64,000 nt of DNA from Nostoc sp. TCL240-02 (GCF_013343235.1 NZ_CP040094.1:4464501-4528500), one strand, 5' to 3'; shown: positions 35,982 to 44,280, counted from the first letter of the stretch. The notes: generated by a model from the letters alone, not told the origin. Numbers and translations: made by a program.

Positions 35982-36884
35982 ATGACCCAACAACCTCACG
36001 ATAAATTTGCCAAGCAGTTTTTAGAAGAGTTACTTTCTCCCTTTGGGGAAGTAAAAACTAACAGGGAAGTCACTGATGAAACAAGATTTGTTGATGTATT
36101 ATTTTCACCAACACCGACATCTGCGGTTGATGCAGAAACTTTAGGATTATTGGGTAGAATAGCGGTATTAAATACTACTTTGCTAGAACCGTTTCGCAAT
36201 CAACCGAATAGAACAGAAGTACGTAGTTGTCTACAAAAATTGTTCACTGTGATTGCAGACGCGCAACGTCTTGCCAACAGGGAAGACACAACAATAGCAG
36301 AGAACGAGCTAGCACAACTGTGGATTATTTCTCCAAGTGCTTCCAAAGCTCTGCTCAAGGCTTTTGAAGCTAAACTAGATTTAGACAATTGGATGAGCGG
36401 GGTGTACTTTCTGCCTGAAGGAGTAAGAGCAGCAATAGTAGCGATTAACAAGCTACCGCGAACTCCAGACACGCTGTGGTTTAGGCTTTTGGGACGGGGA
36501 ACAGTGCAACAGCTTGCAGTAAGTGAACTGGTTGCGCTTCCAAGTGAGAATATTGTCCGTCGTAATGTTCTAGAAATGGTTTACAGATGGCGTATCAGTG
36601 TAATGACACAAACAGATTTAACTGAAGATGACCAGGAGTTAATTATGAATTTAACAGAAGCTTACCAAGAAGCAAGAGCGCAAGCGGTACAAGAGGGAGT
36701 AGAGCAAGAACGCCGTCAGGTTGTAGAAAACTTGTTAAGATTCCGGTTTGGTTCTGTGGATGAAGAATTAGCGAGAGTGGTCGATAATTTGTTGCAGTTA
36801 GCACCAGATGACTTTGCAAGATTTTTACTGGAATTGTCTAGTTTATCCCGTGAAGAGTTGTTAGCAAGATTTAATTCACACTAG
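35982..36884 (+). CDS. Rpn/PD-(D/E)XK-family protein with DUF4351-like C-terminus
   Basis: A 300-residue protein. The N-terminus (HDKFAKQFLEELLSPFGEVK, then RFVDVLFSP) resembles cyanobacterial Rpn-like proteins related to recombination-promoting nucleases. Residues about 235-300 (RRQVVENLLRFRFGSVDEEL, FARFLLELSSLSREELLARF) match the DUF4351 tail seen on such proteins. A complete E-x-K active site is not obvious, so nuclease activity is uncertain. A hairpin with a short T-run follows at 36914. Confidence 0.65.
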   Translation: MTQQPHDKFAKQFLEELLSPFGEVKTNREVTDETRFVDVLFSPTPTSAVDAETLGLLGRIAVLNTTLLEPFRNQPNRTEVRSCLQKLFTVIADAQRLANREDTTIAENELAQLWIISPSASKALLKAFEAKLDLDNWMSGVYFLPEGVRAAIVAINKLPRTPDTLWFRLLGRGTVQQLAVSELVALPSENIVRRNVLEMVYRWRISVMTQTDLTEDDQELIMNLTEAYQEARAQAVQEGVEQERRQVVENLLRFRFGSVDEELARVVDNLLQLAPDDFARFLLELSSLSREELLARFNSH

Positions 36885-36913
36885 TAATCCGTAACTAGAA
36901 ATCATTAGTAATA

Positions 36914-36947
36914 AAAAGCGCTTTTGTGAAATCAAGAGCGCTGTTTT
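36914..36947 (+). terminator. Terminator-like hairpin after the Rpn-like gene
   Basis: AAAAAGCGCT pairs with AGCGCTGTTTT across a short loop, followed by TTTT. It lies 30 bases beyond the stop. Confidence 0.45.
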
Positions 36948-37001
36948 ATTGGCTCTACGCTTCATATATCACAATTAAACCAATTCGCAATTCGCAATTA
37001 T

Positions 37002-37087
37002 GTTTTGTAACGGGGATTTAACCCCAGCACAAAACGTGCTGCCTATAGAGGCAGGGGAATTAAACCCTCAAACTTTGTTAAACGGCT
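37002..37087 (-). repeat. Structured repeat, copy B (minus orientation)
   Basis: Read on the minus strand it has TTAATTCCCC, a hairpin TGCCTCTATAGGCA, a second hairpin GCACGTTTTGTGC, then GGGGTTAA and TAAATCCCCGTTACAAAAC. The outer TTAA..CCCC and GGGG..TTAA can pair, giving a cloverleaf-like fold. Copy A at 34785 has the same order with different hairpin sequence. Confidence 0.5.
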
Positions 37088-37126
37088 GCGCCAATGCAAA
37101 AGTGAAAATGCTTTTGGTACAAACAA

Positions 37127-37681
37127 ATGAACTCTCAAGAAAATGCTGAACTACTTGCTGCCTTGATACGTCAAGAGGAACTACTCAAGCAGTTAGTCGC
37201 AGCAATTAATAAACCGAAACTTGGATTGCACTCTGATGCTGGCAATTGTAAAATCTACTGCAATCGTCAGCACGGAGGACTGTGGTACACACTAAATGGT
37301 GAACCGAGTGATGTCCCTCAAACTGCCTTAACTGGATATCTTAAAGAACTGCGGTTTGAGAATACAGAACGCCGCAAAAAAGAAACCTGCAAGTTGCTAA
37401 TAACTATGCAAGCAGACCGGACGTATATTTTAGAATCAGGCTACGATACCCATTTTTCAAAGTGCATACTTGCGGCGATCGCAACTTTGACCCCAGAACA
37501 ATTATATTCTCCCATCACACTACAGCCACAGGCGGGAACGACAGATGAAAATGTGTTGTTCTGTCGGGTATGGGTAGAGTCGGAATTAGTGATGGCATCC
37601 TACAACGAGCAAACAGAGTGGCGAGAGGTCAGTAAACAGGCTTTGGCTGTAACAAAAGCTGCGAATGAGATAGCGTTTTAA
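37127..37681 (+). CDS. Hypothetical accessory protein
   Basis: A 184-residue protein beginning MNSQENAELLAALIRQEELL. The middle (KKETCKLLITMQADRTYILE, SKCILAAIATLTPEQL) may form an OB-like or single-strand-binding fold, but that is a guess from pattern alone. No recognisable catalytic residues. It opens the compact cluster that runs to about 43.9 kb. Confidence 0.55.
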   Translation: MNSQENAELLAALIRQEELLKQLVAAINKPKLGLHSDAGNCKIYCNRQHGGLWYTLNGEPSDVPQTALTGYLKELRFENTERRKKETCKLLITMQADRTYILESGYDTHFSKCILAAIATLTPEQLYSPITLQPQAGTTDENVLFCRVWVESELVMASYNEQTEWREVSKQALAVTKAANEIAF

Positions 37682-37778
37682 CTCGTTGTAAACAGAGTTT
37701 GGGTAACTGTAATTAGAAGTTGCTCAAGCTTTGTCTACAGCTAATACATGCTGTCTACTAGTCCGCCAATAACAAGAA

Positions 37779-38051
37779 ATGACAACAACAATCGTTCACC
37801 CCAGTATCGAAAACTTACAGCAGTTTTCTGACTCATTCGACATTGAGAAATTATTGCAATCTAAGGGAATTCTGCCGTGGCTTTTAGCAAATGGCTGGAA
37901 CTATGACAATGAATCTTGTTTGATTGCAAACATTATTGATGAATCTACAAGCTTGGATCAAGTTTGGGACTTTAAAGAGTTTGATTTTAATGCTCTGTCA
38001 GATGAATTAAAAGAAAAACTCAATCAGATTTTTGAGCATTTCTATCTGTAA
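37779..38051 (+). CDS. Hypothetical acidic protein
   Basis: A 90-residue acidic protein (MTTTIVHPSIENLQQFSDSF), mostly helical, ending ELKEKLNQIFEHFYL. No family recognised. It lies 43 bases upstream of the paralogue-bearing gene at 38095. Confidence 0.5.
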   Translation: MTTTIVHPSIENLQQFSDSFDIEKLLQSKGILPWLLANGWNYDNESCLIANIIDESTSLDQVWDFKEFDFNALSDELKEKLNQIFEHFYL

Positions 38052-38094
38052 TCGAATGGCACTCTCAATCAATAATTAACGTGAAGGGAAGAAA

Positions 38095-38511
38095 ATGCAA
38101 CCAACAATCACACTTCCACGAGGCTACGGAATTCCAAAGTTTAATGTTGGACAACGTACTCAACAAGGCAAAATTATTGGTATTGAAGTATTACCGCACG
38201 ATAGCGTATTAGCGGAGAATTGCGGTCATGGCTATCGCTATATTGTCATGACTTCTCGCTATACCGAAGAAGTTAAATATCTGGAATCAGATCAGATTAC
38301 ACCACTCTCACCGGCAGAAGTAGAAGCTGAAATCCTAGAAGAAGTTGATTACTATCTGACTCAACTTGTATTATTGCAATCCGAACTAAAGGCTGACCTA
38401 AAGATTCAGACTCCATTCAGTCAAGTTAACCCACCGGTTTCAACAACTAAACGTACTTCTGGGAGCGCTTCTAGATTGTCTAAACCGAAACAAGAAAAAG
38501 TTGCTGCTTGA
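38095..38511 (+). CDS. Hypothetical protein, paralogue of the gene at 7951
   Basis: A 138-residue protein, MQPTITLPRGYGIPKFNVGQ, with RTQQGKIIG, YRYIVMTSRYTEEV and YLESDQITPLSPAEVEAEIL shared in order with the product of 7951-8277. This copy has a 30-residue basic extension (TTKRTSGSASRLSKPKQEK) that the other lacks. A helical pair of segments precedes it. Function unknown. Confidence 0.6.
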   Translation: MQPTITLPRGYGIPKFNVGQRTQQGKIIGIEVLPHDSVLAENCGHGYRYIVMTSRYTEEVKYLESDQITPLSPAEVEAEILEEVDYYLTQLVLLQSELKADLKIQTPFSQVNPPVSTTKRTSGSASRLSKPKQEKVAA

Positions 38512-38542
38512 GAAGAAGTGGGTCGTCTATCTACATTAAAAA

Positions 38543-38577
38543 CTCTACAGTCAGATTCAATCAGTCTGACTGTAGAG
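38543..38577. terminator. Perfect 13-bp hairpin
   Basis: CTCTACAGTCAGA and TCTGACTGTAGAG pair exactly around a 9-base loop. A-runs on both sides on the plus strand mean that the T-run follows on the minus strand, but it may also act in the plus direction. Confidence 0.5.
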
Positions 38578-38629
38578 AAAAATCGATTCCACAAAAGATT
38601 ATCGTACACTCTACTTCAATGCTAATCAG

Positions 38630-38899
38630 ATGGAAACAAATTTGATTAAAGTGTATGACGCGACACTCTTAAGTTCATCAAAGGTCTACCAAATCAACGG
38701 TACGCTTTGTCGATATCTGGGTGATGCAGGTAGTATACAACATCCACAATATCTGTTTTTACCTCTACCTAATCAAAGGAAAAAAGCCAGCTTTCCACTA
38801 AATCGAAACAAACTCATGACTCGTTGTTACGAAGTCGAAGGCATGGTTTATCAAAAACCTGTGATACAGGATAATTCACAGCAACTTCAACTATTTTGA
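38630..38899 (+). CDS. Hypothetical accessory protein
   Basis: An 89-residue basic protein, METNLIKVYDATLLSSSKVY, with QYLFLPLPNQRKKASFPLNR. No family recognised. It is packed against the next short gene (3 bases between stop and ATG). Confidence 0.5.
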   Translation: METNLIKVYDATLLSSSKVYQINGTLCRYLGDAGSIQHPQYLFLPLPNQRKKASFPLNRNKLMTRCYEVEGMVYQKPVIQDNSQQLQLF

Positions 38900-38902
38900 G
38901 CC

Positions 38903-39064
38903 ATGTCAACACACAAACCACCAGTCATTAAAAGGCATATTCGGCTACAAGAAAGCTCTACAAAAGTAATCTATAGAGCTACTACAGGCATTTACAAATT
39001 GAGAAATAGTCACAAAGAAAGCTTCGCTGAATTGAAAGTGAAAAATATTGATCGAGGTGAATAA
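38903..39064 (+). CDS. Very small hypothetical protein (53 aa)
   Basis: An ATG-started frame of 53 codons (MSTHKPPVIKRHIRLQESST...NIDRGE) fills the gap between two genes with 3 and 2 bases to spare and ends TAATAATGG just before the next ATG. Tight packing and a basic, non-repetitive sequence support it as real. Function unknown. Confidence 0.45.
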   Translation: MSTHKPPVIKRHIRLQESSTKVIYRATTGIYKLRNSHKESFAELKVKNIDRGE

Positions 39065-39066
39065 TA

Positions 39067-40140
39067 ATGGTACAAGCAATCGACAACCCTATTGCTGCAA
39101 ATTTCCTAACTGATGCATTAGTCGAGCGTCACAACTTCTCCCAACTCAATAAAACCCGCATTAGGTTTAGGATTCAGTTAAAGAAAAGTACAAAATCGGC
39201 TGCTCCTAAATGGGCAGATGTCCTAAAAGCTGAAGTGTCGGAAATTGAGTCAGACCTCGTTAAAGTTACTAATTCTGAAGTCGGTCTACGAGGTATTGAG
39301 GTATTCAAAAAGCTTGATGAAGCTGCTACCCAACTGAGGCAAGAGATTGCTTCAGTTCAAGAGTGGATGTCTGCTGATACTGGTGATTGGGTTTGTCCGA
39401 TTGATTTAGCTCCACTTGTTTGGAATCAGTTAATCAATATTAGGGATAATATCGCCCCTGGACTGCGTAATCAGCTAAAAGTTGATTATGAATCAGGACT
39501 CGAAGATTATCAAGAGCGAATTGACCAGTTCCTCTCACTTAACACTTGGGAATTACCTCACGACAAGCAAGCAGATGTCAAAGCCAATTTGTTAAGAGCA
39601 TTTCCGACTCTGACCGACCTTGAAGACTATTTACAAGTCGTTATTGGTCGTCCGGTGATTATCCCTGCCCTCTCTGAACAACTCGACCATAAACAAGCCG
39701 AATGCTTGGAGCAAATCACGCGATTCATACAACAGTATGACTCTAACTTAGAGCAAAGACTACGGGAATCAGCCCTCGCTGGTGGTGAACAACTCGCTAC
39801 CCAATTGCTTGAAGAGTTGGCTGATTGGGAACCAGGGCGCAAACCAGTCCAATTTAAAAAGAAGATGGAACGCCATCTAATGAAGGTTCAGGTACTACTA
39901 GCGAATGCTGACTCAGAGGCTGGCAGCAGTTTAGAGGCGATGATGGCGCACATTGACTCGATTGTTAATGATCCGGCGATTGAGTCGAAGAATCTTGGTA
40001 GTGAGGGGCGTACTCAATTGCAGGAAAAGATGCAAGAGATTCGCACCAAGCTATTAGATGAACAGCGCAATCTGCAACAGCTTGCAAGCTCTGATGTGGG
40101 CTTGTCGAAAGCTACCGTGATGTCATTCAAGTTCAGGTAA
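39067..40140 (+). CDS. Helical/coiled-coil protein of unknown function
   Basis: A 357-residue, largely helical protein with heptad-rich stretches (VSEIESDLVKVTNSEVGLRG, EQLDHKQAECLEQITRFIQQ, EKMQEIRTKLLDEQRNLQQL). Position and size resemble the helical partner proteins (DUF3150-like) that accompany AAA+ ATPases in phages and plasmids, but identity is not established. It is upstream of the DUF1257/DUF2997/AAA+ set on the same strand and may be part of the same complex. Confidence 0.6.
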   Translation: MVQAIDNPIAANFLTDALVERHNFSQLNKTRIRFRIQLKKSTKSAAPKWADVLKAEVSEIESDLVKVTNSEVGLRGIEVFKKLDEAATQLRQEIASVQEWMSADTGDWVCPIDLAPLVWNQLINIRDNIAPGLRNQLKVDYESGLEDYQERIDQFLSLNTWELPHDKQADVKANLLRAFPTLTDLEDYLQVVIGRPVIIPALSEQLDHKQAECLEQITRFIQQYDSNLEQRLRESALAGGEQLATQLLEELADWEPGRKPVQFKKKMERHLMKVQVLLANADSEAGSSLEAMMAHIDSIVNDPAIESKNLGSEGRTQLQEKMQEIRTKLLDEQRNLQQLASSDVGLSKATVMSFKFR

Positions 40141-40146
40141 AAAAAC

Positions 40147-40178
40147 AGTCTTGGGCGAGGGTGCATTCGTCCAAGACT
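40147..40178. repeat. 12-bp hairpin after the coiled-coil gene
   Basis: AGTCTTGGGCGA pairs with TCGTCCAAGACT (one G-T pair). No T-run follows in the plus direction; an A-run precedes it, so termination would favour the minus strand. Confidence 0.4.
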
Positions 40179-40252
40179 AAGTACCTTAAACGAAAAATCC
40201 ATATACACGTTTCAAAAGAATACCGCACTTCTACTATAGAGGCAAAATTCTC

Positions 40253-40702
40253 ATGTCACACTTCTCAACCGTTAAAACCAAACTTACTAACCGCGAATGT
40301 TTAGTACAAGCCCTCACGGATCTAAACCTATCACCGCAAGTACATGAAACAGCACAATCACTAAAAGGATACTACGGTGGCTCTCAAGGACAAAGCGCTG
40401 AAATCATCGTATCTGGTCGCACCATAAAAGCCCGTGCAGACATCGGTTTCAAATGGAATCATTCAAGCGGCGTGTACGACGTAATACATGACAGTTACGA
40501 GACAGTTCCGAAGCTGGGCAAAGACTTTTTCAGCAATAAACTAATGCTGGTTTATGGACAACGGATGGTTCGTGCCAAAGCTGCCGAGTTACAAGAAAAA
40601 TTTGGTGAATGTGCGATCGCTGAATCAACTAACGGGAGCGTGCAAACTCTAAGGCTAACTTTTGCTGGACATCAAGAAGTTAAACAGTATACACGGAGAT
40701 AA
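40253..40702 (+). CDS. DUF1257 (Ycf35-like) protein
   Basis: A 149-residue member of DUF1257, the family of plastid/cyanobacterial Ycf35: MSHFSTVKTKLTNRECLVQA, LKGYYGGSQGQSAEIIV, DIGFKWNHSSGVYDVIHD, and a basic C-terminus. Biochemical role unknown. It is 2 bases upstream of a DUF2997 gene and near a Ycf46-like ATPase, the three being a recurring association in cyanobacteria as far as I recall. The surroundings here are plasmid-like, so this may be an accessory version of a chromosomal set. Confidence 0.8.
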   Translation: MSHFSTVKTKLTNRECLVQALTDLNLSPQVHETAQSLKGYYGGSQGQSAEIIVSGRTIKARADIGFKWNHSSGVYDVIHDSYETVPKLGKDFFSNKLMLVYGQRMVRAKAAELQEKFGECAIAESTNGSVQTLRLTFAGHQEVKQYTRR

Positions 40703-40704
40703 AT

Positions 40705-40911
40705 ATGGAACGTTCAATACTGATTCATTTCGACAATGCTACAGGTGAAGTTCGAGTGGAAGCGGAGGGATTTGAGGGGCTGAGTTGTTTATCGGCTACG
40801 CAACCATTTGAGAAAGCACTTGGGGTTGTGGAGGGCGATCACATTTTCAAAGAAGAATCAGCACCACAACTTCGGACTACAAACAGCACTCAAACACGTT
40901 TACGTCAGTAA
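40705..40911 (+). CDS. DUF2997 protein
   Basis: A 68-residue protein, MERSILIHFDNATGEVRVEA and EGFEGLSCLSATQPFEKALG, matching DUF2997, a small family usually found next to DUF1257. Only 2 bases separate it from the DUF1257 stop, so translation is coupled. Function unknown. Confidence 0.75.
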   Translation: MERSILIHFDNATGEVRVEAEGFEGLSCLSATQPFEKALGVVEGDHIFKEESAPQLRTTNSTQTRLRQ

Positions 40912-40954
40912 TCAATACAGGGGAATCAACAAGTTCCCCCCCTCAAAAACAATC

Positions 40955-41176
40955 ATGAACGAATTAGCTAAAGAATACCCATTTGTTCACGTTTACGCCC
41001 AGCAAAAACCAAGACAACCCGTGATCATCAAAGTTAGTACAGAGGGTTTGTGCGTACTTTTGAATTCAATAGTAACAGCGATTGCCTACCAAGAGAACAA
41101 CGGTACAGCAGAAGTTTTTGACGGCGATGCCGAAGTTTATGAAGTAATCGTGAGACTTGTTAATACTCACAACTAG
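40955..41176 (+). CDS. Hypothetical protein
   Basis: A 73-residue protein from the ATG at 40955 (MNELAKEYPFVHVYAQQKPR). The open frame extends upstream into the DUF2997 gene but reads as its shadow there. Contains VIIKVSTEGLCVLLNSIVTA. No family recognised. It lies between DUF2997 and the AAA+ gene, which begins 23 bases later. Confidence 0.5.
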   Translation: MNELAKEYPFVHVYAQQKPRQPVIIKVSTEGLCVLLNSIVTAIAYQENNGTAEVFDGDAEVYEVIVRLVNTHN

Positions 41177-41198
41177 CTCCACTACCTTATCAAAAACA

Positions 41199-42821
41199 AT
41201 GAAACTCTCAAATCTGCTCTCCACGCTCGATTCACAAATCCCTATCGCTGCTGTTGATGTCCTGTCTCCTGATGAAGCGACCATCATACAATGGCTGACT
41301 ACAGAAGCAAACAACAAACTAAACAGTCCTGTCTTCTTCTGGAATCTGGGAGTATCCACCCTGGAGCAATGTTTAATTGCAGCAGATGGGGGATTGGTGT
41401 TTAAGCCAGTGCCAGAGTACAAAAGACCTCCACAGGCTGATCCTCTGTTATACGTGTTTGATTACATTGCGAATTTTAGTGGTGATGGAGTCTTCATCTT
41501 AGGTGACATTCACTCGTTCATTGGGAAAAATTCGCCAACATTCTCTTGGGAGATTGTTAGCAAGGTTAAAAATCTCTACCATCGTCTCAAGCCGACTGAT
41601 AAACGCATTGTGCTGCTGGGTCAAAACATTCAATTACACGAGTCACTTATACGCTTAATTCCTTACTGCGAAATTCCTCTGCCGGGAGTTGAGCAAATAC
41701 TTGAACATATCAATTCTTATTTACATGATTTACAACAGTCTGCTACTGAACAGGAATTGACTTTCACTATTTCTCTAGAAAATGCTGAAAAAGAAACTCT
41801 TTCTCGTGCAGCACTGGGCTTAACTTTAGAAGAAATCAGTGATTTTCTGCGGTTAACTGTCAAAGAAAACTTAACTAATGATGGTGTCGTCGTTGATGCT
41901 AATTTCATCCCTAAAGCCGTCGAGTACAAAACTCGGCTACTGTCTCAAATGGGTATTGAGTTGGGGAAACCAGCTACCATTCCCTTTGGCGGTTTGGATT
42001 TGCTACGCGAGTGGTTGAATCGTCGCCGCCGTCTGTTTACGCAAGAGGCGCGAAGCTTAAGTTTACCCCAACCCAAAGGTGTATTGCTGGCTGGGCCACC
42101 CGGAACAGGAAAATCTCACTGTGCCAAAAACATCGCTAGTATACTCAATCTACCACTTCTGCAACTCGACATTGCGTCCCTCTTGGGCAGTCTGGTAGGC
42201 GAGTCTGAGGGCAATGTGCGTCGTGCCTTGAAGACTGCCGAGGCGATCGCACCCTGCATCCTGTGGATTGACGAAATAGAAAAAGCCCTTTCTGGCAGTG
42301 GTGACACGAGTGGAGTTTCACAGAGGATTTTGGGCAATATTCTCACGTTTATGTCCGAATCTCAGTCTGGTGTGTTCGTTGTTGCTACCTGCAATGATCC
42401 TTCAGCATTACCGTCTGAGCTAAAGAGGAAAGGCCGATTTGATGAAAATTTCTTTGTTGATCTTCCCACGGAGCCAGAACGAGTGCAAATCCTACAGATT
42501 CATCTACAACGCTTTGGCATTCACCTGGAATCCGAGTATTTGGAAGCGATCGCAACTTCCACCGCGAAATTCTCCGGCGCTGAATTAGAAACTCTCGCAT
42601 CTGAAGCCGCACTGTTGGCATTCGATGAGGGTAGACTGCAGCAGGTAACGCTTGCTGACCTGGAAACCTGTCGTCAAACCATTACCCCGCTTGCCATTCA
42701 GGATGCGGCGGCAGTTGATCGAATGCAGGTGTGGGCATCGACCTCACGACGGGCTAGTAGTCCTGTGGTTGCGGCGAAAACTCAGTCTCTCAGAACTGCC
42801 AAGTTTCGCAACATGAATTGA
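41199..42821 (+). CDS. AAA+ ATPase, Ycf46-like
   Basis: About 540 residues from the ATG at 41199 (MKLSNLLSTLDSQIPIAAVD). Residues 1-240 are the Ycf46-type N-terminal region (SPVFFWNLGVSTLEQCLIA, DYIANFSGDGVFILGDIHSF, RIVLLGQNIQLHESLIRLIP). The AAA+ core has Walker A GPPGTGKS, Walker B CILWIDEIEKAL, a pore-like SLLGSLVGESEG, and sensor/Arg-finger region PSELKRKGRFDENFFVDLP. The start was moved inward from 41157 because the first codons are not conserved in type. Probably a remodelling ATPase acting on one of the adjacent small proteins; the substrate is unknown. Confidence 0.82.
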   Translation: MKLSNLLSTLDSQIPIAAVDVLSPDEATIIQWLTTEANNKLNSPVFFWNLGVSTLEQCLIAADGGLVFKPVPEYKRPPQADPLLYVFDYIANFSGDGVFILGDIHSFIGKNSPTFSWEIVSKVKNLYHRLKPTDKRIVLLGQNIQLHESLIRLIPYCEIPLPGVEQILEHINSYLHDLQQSATEQELTFTISLENAEKETLSRAALGLTLEEISDFLRLTVKENLTNDGVVVDANFIPKAVEYKTRLLSQMGIELGKPATIPFGGLDLLREWLNRRRRLFTQEARSLSLPQPKGVLLAGPPGTGKSHCAKNIASILNLPLLQLDIASLLGSLVGESEGNVRRALKTAEAIAPCILWIDEIEKALSGSGDTSGVSQRILGNILTFMSESQSGVFVVATCNDPSALPSELKRKGRFDENFFVDLPTEPERVQILQIHLQRFGIHLESEYLEAIATSTAKFSGAELETLASEAALLAFDEGRLQQVTLADLETCRQTITPLAIQDAAAVDRMQVWASTSRRASSPVVAAKTQSLRTAKFRNMN

Positions 42822-42831
42822 TAAAGTCCAC

Positions 42832-42860
42832 GATTTCTCCTGTTGTGTTCAAGAGAAATC
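42832..42860 (+). repeat. 8-bp hairpin after the AAA+ gene
   Basis: GATTTCTC pairs with GAGAAATC around a 13-base loop, 11 bases past the stop. No T-run follows. Confidence 0.35.
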
Positions 42861-42948
42861 GCATTGCTTAAAAGAGACAATTGCTACGCCAAAAAGAGAG
42901 TGAATTGGCTTGGATTGACAATGATATTTCTAATTTCGAGGAAAAGAA

Positions 42949-43302
42949 ATGGCAAATACAGACTTGGTAACTTATTACGGTCAAACCGAAAAAATCGACC
43001 AGTTAGTTGAAAAACATGGTGCATATTTAGAACAACTGGACAGAAAAACCAAACTCATGCTACGTACAACTTTGTCGCAATATGTTTTTATGCAACGAAT
43101 ATGTACTCCTGAAGATTATTCTTTAACAGAAGCTTTGAAAGATGGAGATTTTGAGAGATTCCTGTGTGATGGTATTCCAAAAGTGTTAATAAATCTTTGT
43201 TCTGAGCTAAATGGACTAACAGCAGACGAAGCAGAAACGATACTTGAAGCTTTACAACATCAATTGCGTTGGGGCAATGCCCGATTATTGATGATTCAAT
43301 AA
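42949..43302 (+). CDS. Hypothetical helical protein
   Basis: A 117-residue, probably all-helical protein: MANTDLVTYYGQTEKIDQLV, then LMLRTTLSQYVFMQRICTPE. No family recognised. An exact 15-bp hairpin follows 8 bases after the stop. Confidence 0.55.
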   Translation: MANTDLVTYYGQTEKIDQLVEKHGAYLEQLDRKTKLMLRTTLSQYVFMQRICTPEDYSLTEALKDGDFERFLCDGIPKVLINLCSELNGLTADEAETILEALQHQLRWGNARLLMIQ

Positions 43303-43309
43303 CTAATTA

Positions 43310-43342
43310 CAGGTGAATATCTAAAAATTAGATATTCACCTG
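43310..43342. repeat. Perfect 15-bp hairpin with 3-base loop
   Basis: CAGGTGAATATCTAA, loop AAA, then TTAGATATTCACCTG. It is exact and compact, between two genes, without a T-run. It could protect the mRNA end or bind a protein. Confidence 0.5.
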
Positions 43343-43357
43343 TTCACTAATTCCAGC

Positions 43358-43926
43358 ATGAAAACTATGGAAACATATCTTGTTTTTGTTGACGCTGTTA
43401 ACAACAGTAACAAATTCTGGAGTGCAAAAGTTGAAGACAATAGTTTAATTGTTGAATGGGGACGAGTGGGTTACAACTCCCAGAAGAAAGTACATTCTCT
43501 CTTAAGCCATCAACAGGCTGTCTTTAAATTTCACAATCTGGTAGCCGAAAAAAATCTAAGGGCTACAGAGAAAGTCAGCCACAAATGGATGGCGAACGCA
43601 GTATTTCAGATATCAGACGAGCGATACAATTACTGAATATTATACGTCCGGCTGTTACAAGCAGGAATTTTGGTGATAACTACATATCTGCTCTTAATGA
43701 ATATCTGAAAATTGTCCCTACGCCCTTGGGGATGCAAATTGACCCTCACAGAGTTTACCGCACAATAGCAGATATTGACTATCAGCAAGAATTACTCAAT
43801 TCTCTGTTAGCGACACCTGCACCAATTGTTGCTGCGGTGGCTGTTGGTCATGTCCCTGAAGCAGCAGCAGAATCCAAGGTAGTCAGTCTCAAAACTATCA
43901 GTAAGAACTTCTGGCGGCATTTGTAG
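43358..43926 (+). pseudogene. WGR-domain protein split by a frameshift
   Basis: The first frame (43358-43636) is a WGR domain: YLVFVDAVNNSNKFWSAKVE, SLIVEWGRVGYNSQKKVHSL. The second frame (43585-43926) continues DGERSISDIRRAIQLLNIIR, YISALNEYLKIVPTPLGMQI, which is the helical domain that normally follows WGR in such proteins. Adding one A to the seven-A run near 43547 joins them as AEKKSKGYRESQPQMDGE. The break is therefore one lost base in a homopolymer: a real mutation, slippage, or a sequencing error. WGR domains are linked to nucleic acids; function here unknown. Confidence 0.7.
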
Positions 43927-43932
43927 ACGAAT

Positions 43933-43974
43933 TACCACAAAGCTTCTTTAATAGTAGTTTTGTGGTAGTTTTTT
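43933..43974 (+). terminator. Intrinsic terminator
   Basis: TACCACAAA and TTTGTGGTA form a perfect 9-bp stem followed by GTTTTTT, directly after the WGR gene. Confidence 0.65.
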
Positions 43975-44003
43975 ATCGTTGAAAATTAAAACAATCAGTG
44001 AAT

Positions 44004-44237
44004 ATGGCGAAAATAATTGTTAGTTCTTGAGAATCAGAAGGGTATGGACATTTTACTCATACTCAACAAGAGATAACTTCTCAAGAAAGAAAAATAAGGG
44101 AAATATGTGACCAGTTAGGAATTGATATCCCAGACTTGGATATACATGTAGGATCACTTAGCACCCGAACACAGATTATCGCTGATGAATCCGTATTGGA
44201 GTATGTAGATCCTATTTACTTTAGCGATGCGGATTGA
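44004..44237 (+). pseudogene. Small gene with an in-frame TGA at codon 9
   Basis: The frame reads MAKIIVSS, TGA (44028-44030), then ESEGYGHFTHTQQEITSQER, and onward to YVDPIYFSDAD, a plausible 77-residue protein. No other start follows closely, so it is probably inactivated. An excellent terminator follows 7 bases later, supporting a formerly functional gene. Family unknown. Confidence 0.5.
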
Positions 44238-44243
44238 TTAAAT

Positions 44244-44280
44244 ATATCCCCCAGTGCAGTATGTGCTGGGGGATATTTTT
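44244..44280 (+). terminator. Strong intrinsic terminator
   Basis: ATATCCCCCAG and CTGGGGGATAT form a perfect 11-bp stem followed by TTTTT. Confidence 0.75.
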
